This document shows, one piece after another, positions 12,555-64,000 of a DNA stretch of 64,000 nt. How positions within the stretch are numbered: the stretch's first letter is position 1; each line of letters opens with the position of its first letter. The translations under genes and the position numbers were made by a program. Origin of the DNA: Strongylocentrotus droebachiensis (lineage: Eukaryota > Echinodermata > Echinoidea > Camarodonta > Strongylocentrotidae). Under the pieces are notes generated by a model, which did no database searches, was not told the origin of the DNA, and saw only the letters and a list, made by a program, of their open reading frames with translations. The stretch covers positions 1 to 64,000 of the forward strand of contig JAVYIG010004933.1 of the NCBI GenBank assembly GCA_035222895.1. The letters run 5' to 3'.

Positions 12555-13764
12555 ATAGAAGAAAACATATAAGCAGCAATAAAACTACTGACATGAAAAT
12601 AGGTCAACATGGGAATGTAATGTCTCTTATCCTTCTTCATTCGTTGCCTGGAGAACTTGATATCATTAGAGTGCAATATATCTTGTCTGCTGGAATTGAG
12701 AAGCAAAAGGGCATTAACTTGTATCACTCAACAGTGAGCTAATGCCCTTCTTCCTCCTACCAGATGACATCATCATATTCCACTGGATGATGATATGGCT
12801 CATGTTTATTAACAGATGTTGTCGTAATGATTGCTCATTTCATGTTCAGCACGGCATGTCAATGCGACAAGCTTGTGTGGTGACTGAATTAGGGCTTGAC
12901 ATATTCTTGCCAGTTTTAGGAATACCAGGTTGGGATATGAAATTGTATAAGTGTAATTGTTTTTAAAGAGCCTAAAGCAGTTTTAGTGGAGATTAAGGGA
13001 TGGTCAGAACTCCCCATCCCCCATGCTTTTCAGCTATAAAATATGGGCCCTTACTGATGTTGTTTTGGTGCCAGATACTTCTAAATAAATCATCATATTC
13101 ATCAGAATATTTGTGAAATTCAAATTCTCGTTGTGATTGAAAATCAGAGTTCTACAACCTCATCAACTTACATTTGAGTATTCCTCTTTTGCTGTTAAGT
13201 ATGCTAGTTATTCTCCAATTACCAGTAAGATTTTTCTCTTCTTTTAAAAATTCATCATCACTATGAAAACTATTATATAAAACAGGGTCTACAGTGTAAT
13301 ATTGTATCAATATCTGTGTCTCAAACATATTTTCACCCAGAAATCTCACTGGCAAGCAAGTAGCCTTTCAATATACTTTATTTCCACAAATCTTGTAGAA
13401 AAAGAAAAAAAACGATGGTTCTTTAAATTGATCTTTCTGCAATATAAATGGGCCTTTTTTCGCATTTGTTCACTTGAAGAAATTTCAGCACCATTTAAAA
13501 AAAGACTACTCGAAGAATGAAAAAAAATTGTCTACACTTTGGAGTTAGACAGGCATGGACACAATTAGGGTTGTATAAATAGGGTAACATGCATATTTGA
13601 TAATGTGCTTTGGACTGTGAGATTGGAGACACCTGTGTAGTCCCATCAATAGCTCAGAAAGGTGATAGCCCCACTAATCATGAGGATGATGATGAGGCTA
13701 AATAGGTCCGTCATTAGGGCGTCGTTAAGCTGTCTGGTGGTAGGTTATCTTTGGTGGGTTGTGG

Positions 13765-13996
13765 ATGGGGATAATAGTGGGAGATTGAGAGGAGGAGGGA
13801 AGAAGAAGTGAGAGGAGGAATGGGGGAAGAAAGAGGGAATGAACGAGAATGAAGGAATAATTAGGAAGAGAAGGAGGCGAAGAAGAAGAGAATAAGAAAG
13901 AGGGGCAGGAGGAGTAAAAAGAGGAGAAGAAGTGGAGGTAGAGGGGAAGAGGAGGATGATCGAGAGAGGAGTAGAAAAGGTAAAAGAGACAGAGGA
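13765..13996. repeat. purine-rich (GGA/GAA) tract
   Basis: About 230 bp almost free of pyrimidines on the + strand, ending about 150 bp upstream of the first coding exon's acceptor. Confidence 0.85.
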
Positions 13997-14184
13997 GAAT
14001 TATTCCGCATAAACAGGATCTATGGCAATGCCCTCCAAAGGAACACTTTAAAACTTGCCAACTACAATTGAGAACCTCGGAATACAAATTTACTATTAAA
14101 CTTTTTAATTTATTTTTTGTATCTGTCTGTGTTCATTTTGCAGGAATAGTACTACCAGTAGAAGTAGAAGGACGGTAGAGAGTG

Positions 14185-64000
<49,816 letters not shown>

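Larger units (their letters stand above)
1..14143 (+). other. sequence upstream of the first coding exon (5' flank and/or 5' UTR intron)
   Basis: The segment ends in a splice acceptor (14142-14143), so its right part is an intron interrupting the 5' UTR. The promoter and first exon could be inside it or left of the window; I saw no CpG-rich promoter-like block. Repeats are listed separately. In 661-1285, 1801-2490, 5480-7320, 7690-8550, 8925-10190, 10584-12250 and 12560-13760 I see only A+T-rich non-coding sequence, with no open frame resembling a known protein. Confidence 0.6.

Noticed and set aside
12197..12727. 176-residue minus-strand frame rich in S and L
   Set aside because: It is the translation of the GA/CT tract; similar frames at 39814, 49019 and 58840 have the same cause.
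13725..14087. 120-residue minus-strand frame
   Set aside because: Produced by a purine-rich tract; composition is low-complexity and no domain is visible.

Overview
The window is eukaryotic nuclear DNA: A+T-rich, intron-dominated and dense in short transposable elements, tRNA-derived SINEs and long GA/CT microsatellites. The one protein-coding gene I can support is on the + strand. It is the 5' half of a copine gene (C2A-C2B-VWA family of calcium-dependent phospholipid-binding proteins), most similar in motif content to the CPNE1/2/3 group. The repeat style (GA/CT tracts, tRNA-SINEs, LINE ends with short TTCAG-type tails, many foldback MITEs) suggests a marine invertebrate, perhaps an echinoderm. 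That assignment is an inference and not certain.

Layout: 1-14143 is upstream sequence ending in a splice acceptor, so at least its end is an intron within the 5' UTR. Coding exons, all with phase-0 boundaries, lie at 14144-14331 (start codon at 14185), 14970-15149, 28296-28370, 40625-40699, 48830-48916, 50211-50300, then 52695-52790 OR 54933-55028, then 63742-63828. The gene continues beyond the right edge, where the rest of the VWA half must lie. The assembled reading frame is 279 residues and covers the whole C2A domain and nearly all of C2B.

The most interesting signal is the pair of 96-nt exons at 52695 and 54933. They encode the same 32-residue slot of C2B (calcium-binding loop 3 and the strands that follow), share phase and length, and are only about one-third identical. 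They look like mutually exclusive exons that would give the protein two different C2B membrane-contact loops while keeping the three aspartate calcium ligands. The intron between them holds a mariner-type element with another inverted-repeat element nested inside it.

The remaining sequence is introns. They contain several non-autonomous DNA transposons whose ends I could define from terminal inverted repeats (TIRs) and target-site duplications (TSDs): three elements with CAGAG ends and 6-bp TSDs, two of which retain a fragment of a transposase-like N-terminus; two hAT elements with 8-bp TSDs; TTAA-type elements; TA-flanked MITEs present in three copies; a 9-bp-TSD element carrying telomere-like CCCTAA repeats; two LINE reverse-transcriptase fragments; and at least three tRNA-SINE families. 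No second host gene, RNA gene, CRISPR array or bacterial-type feature was found.
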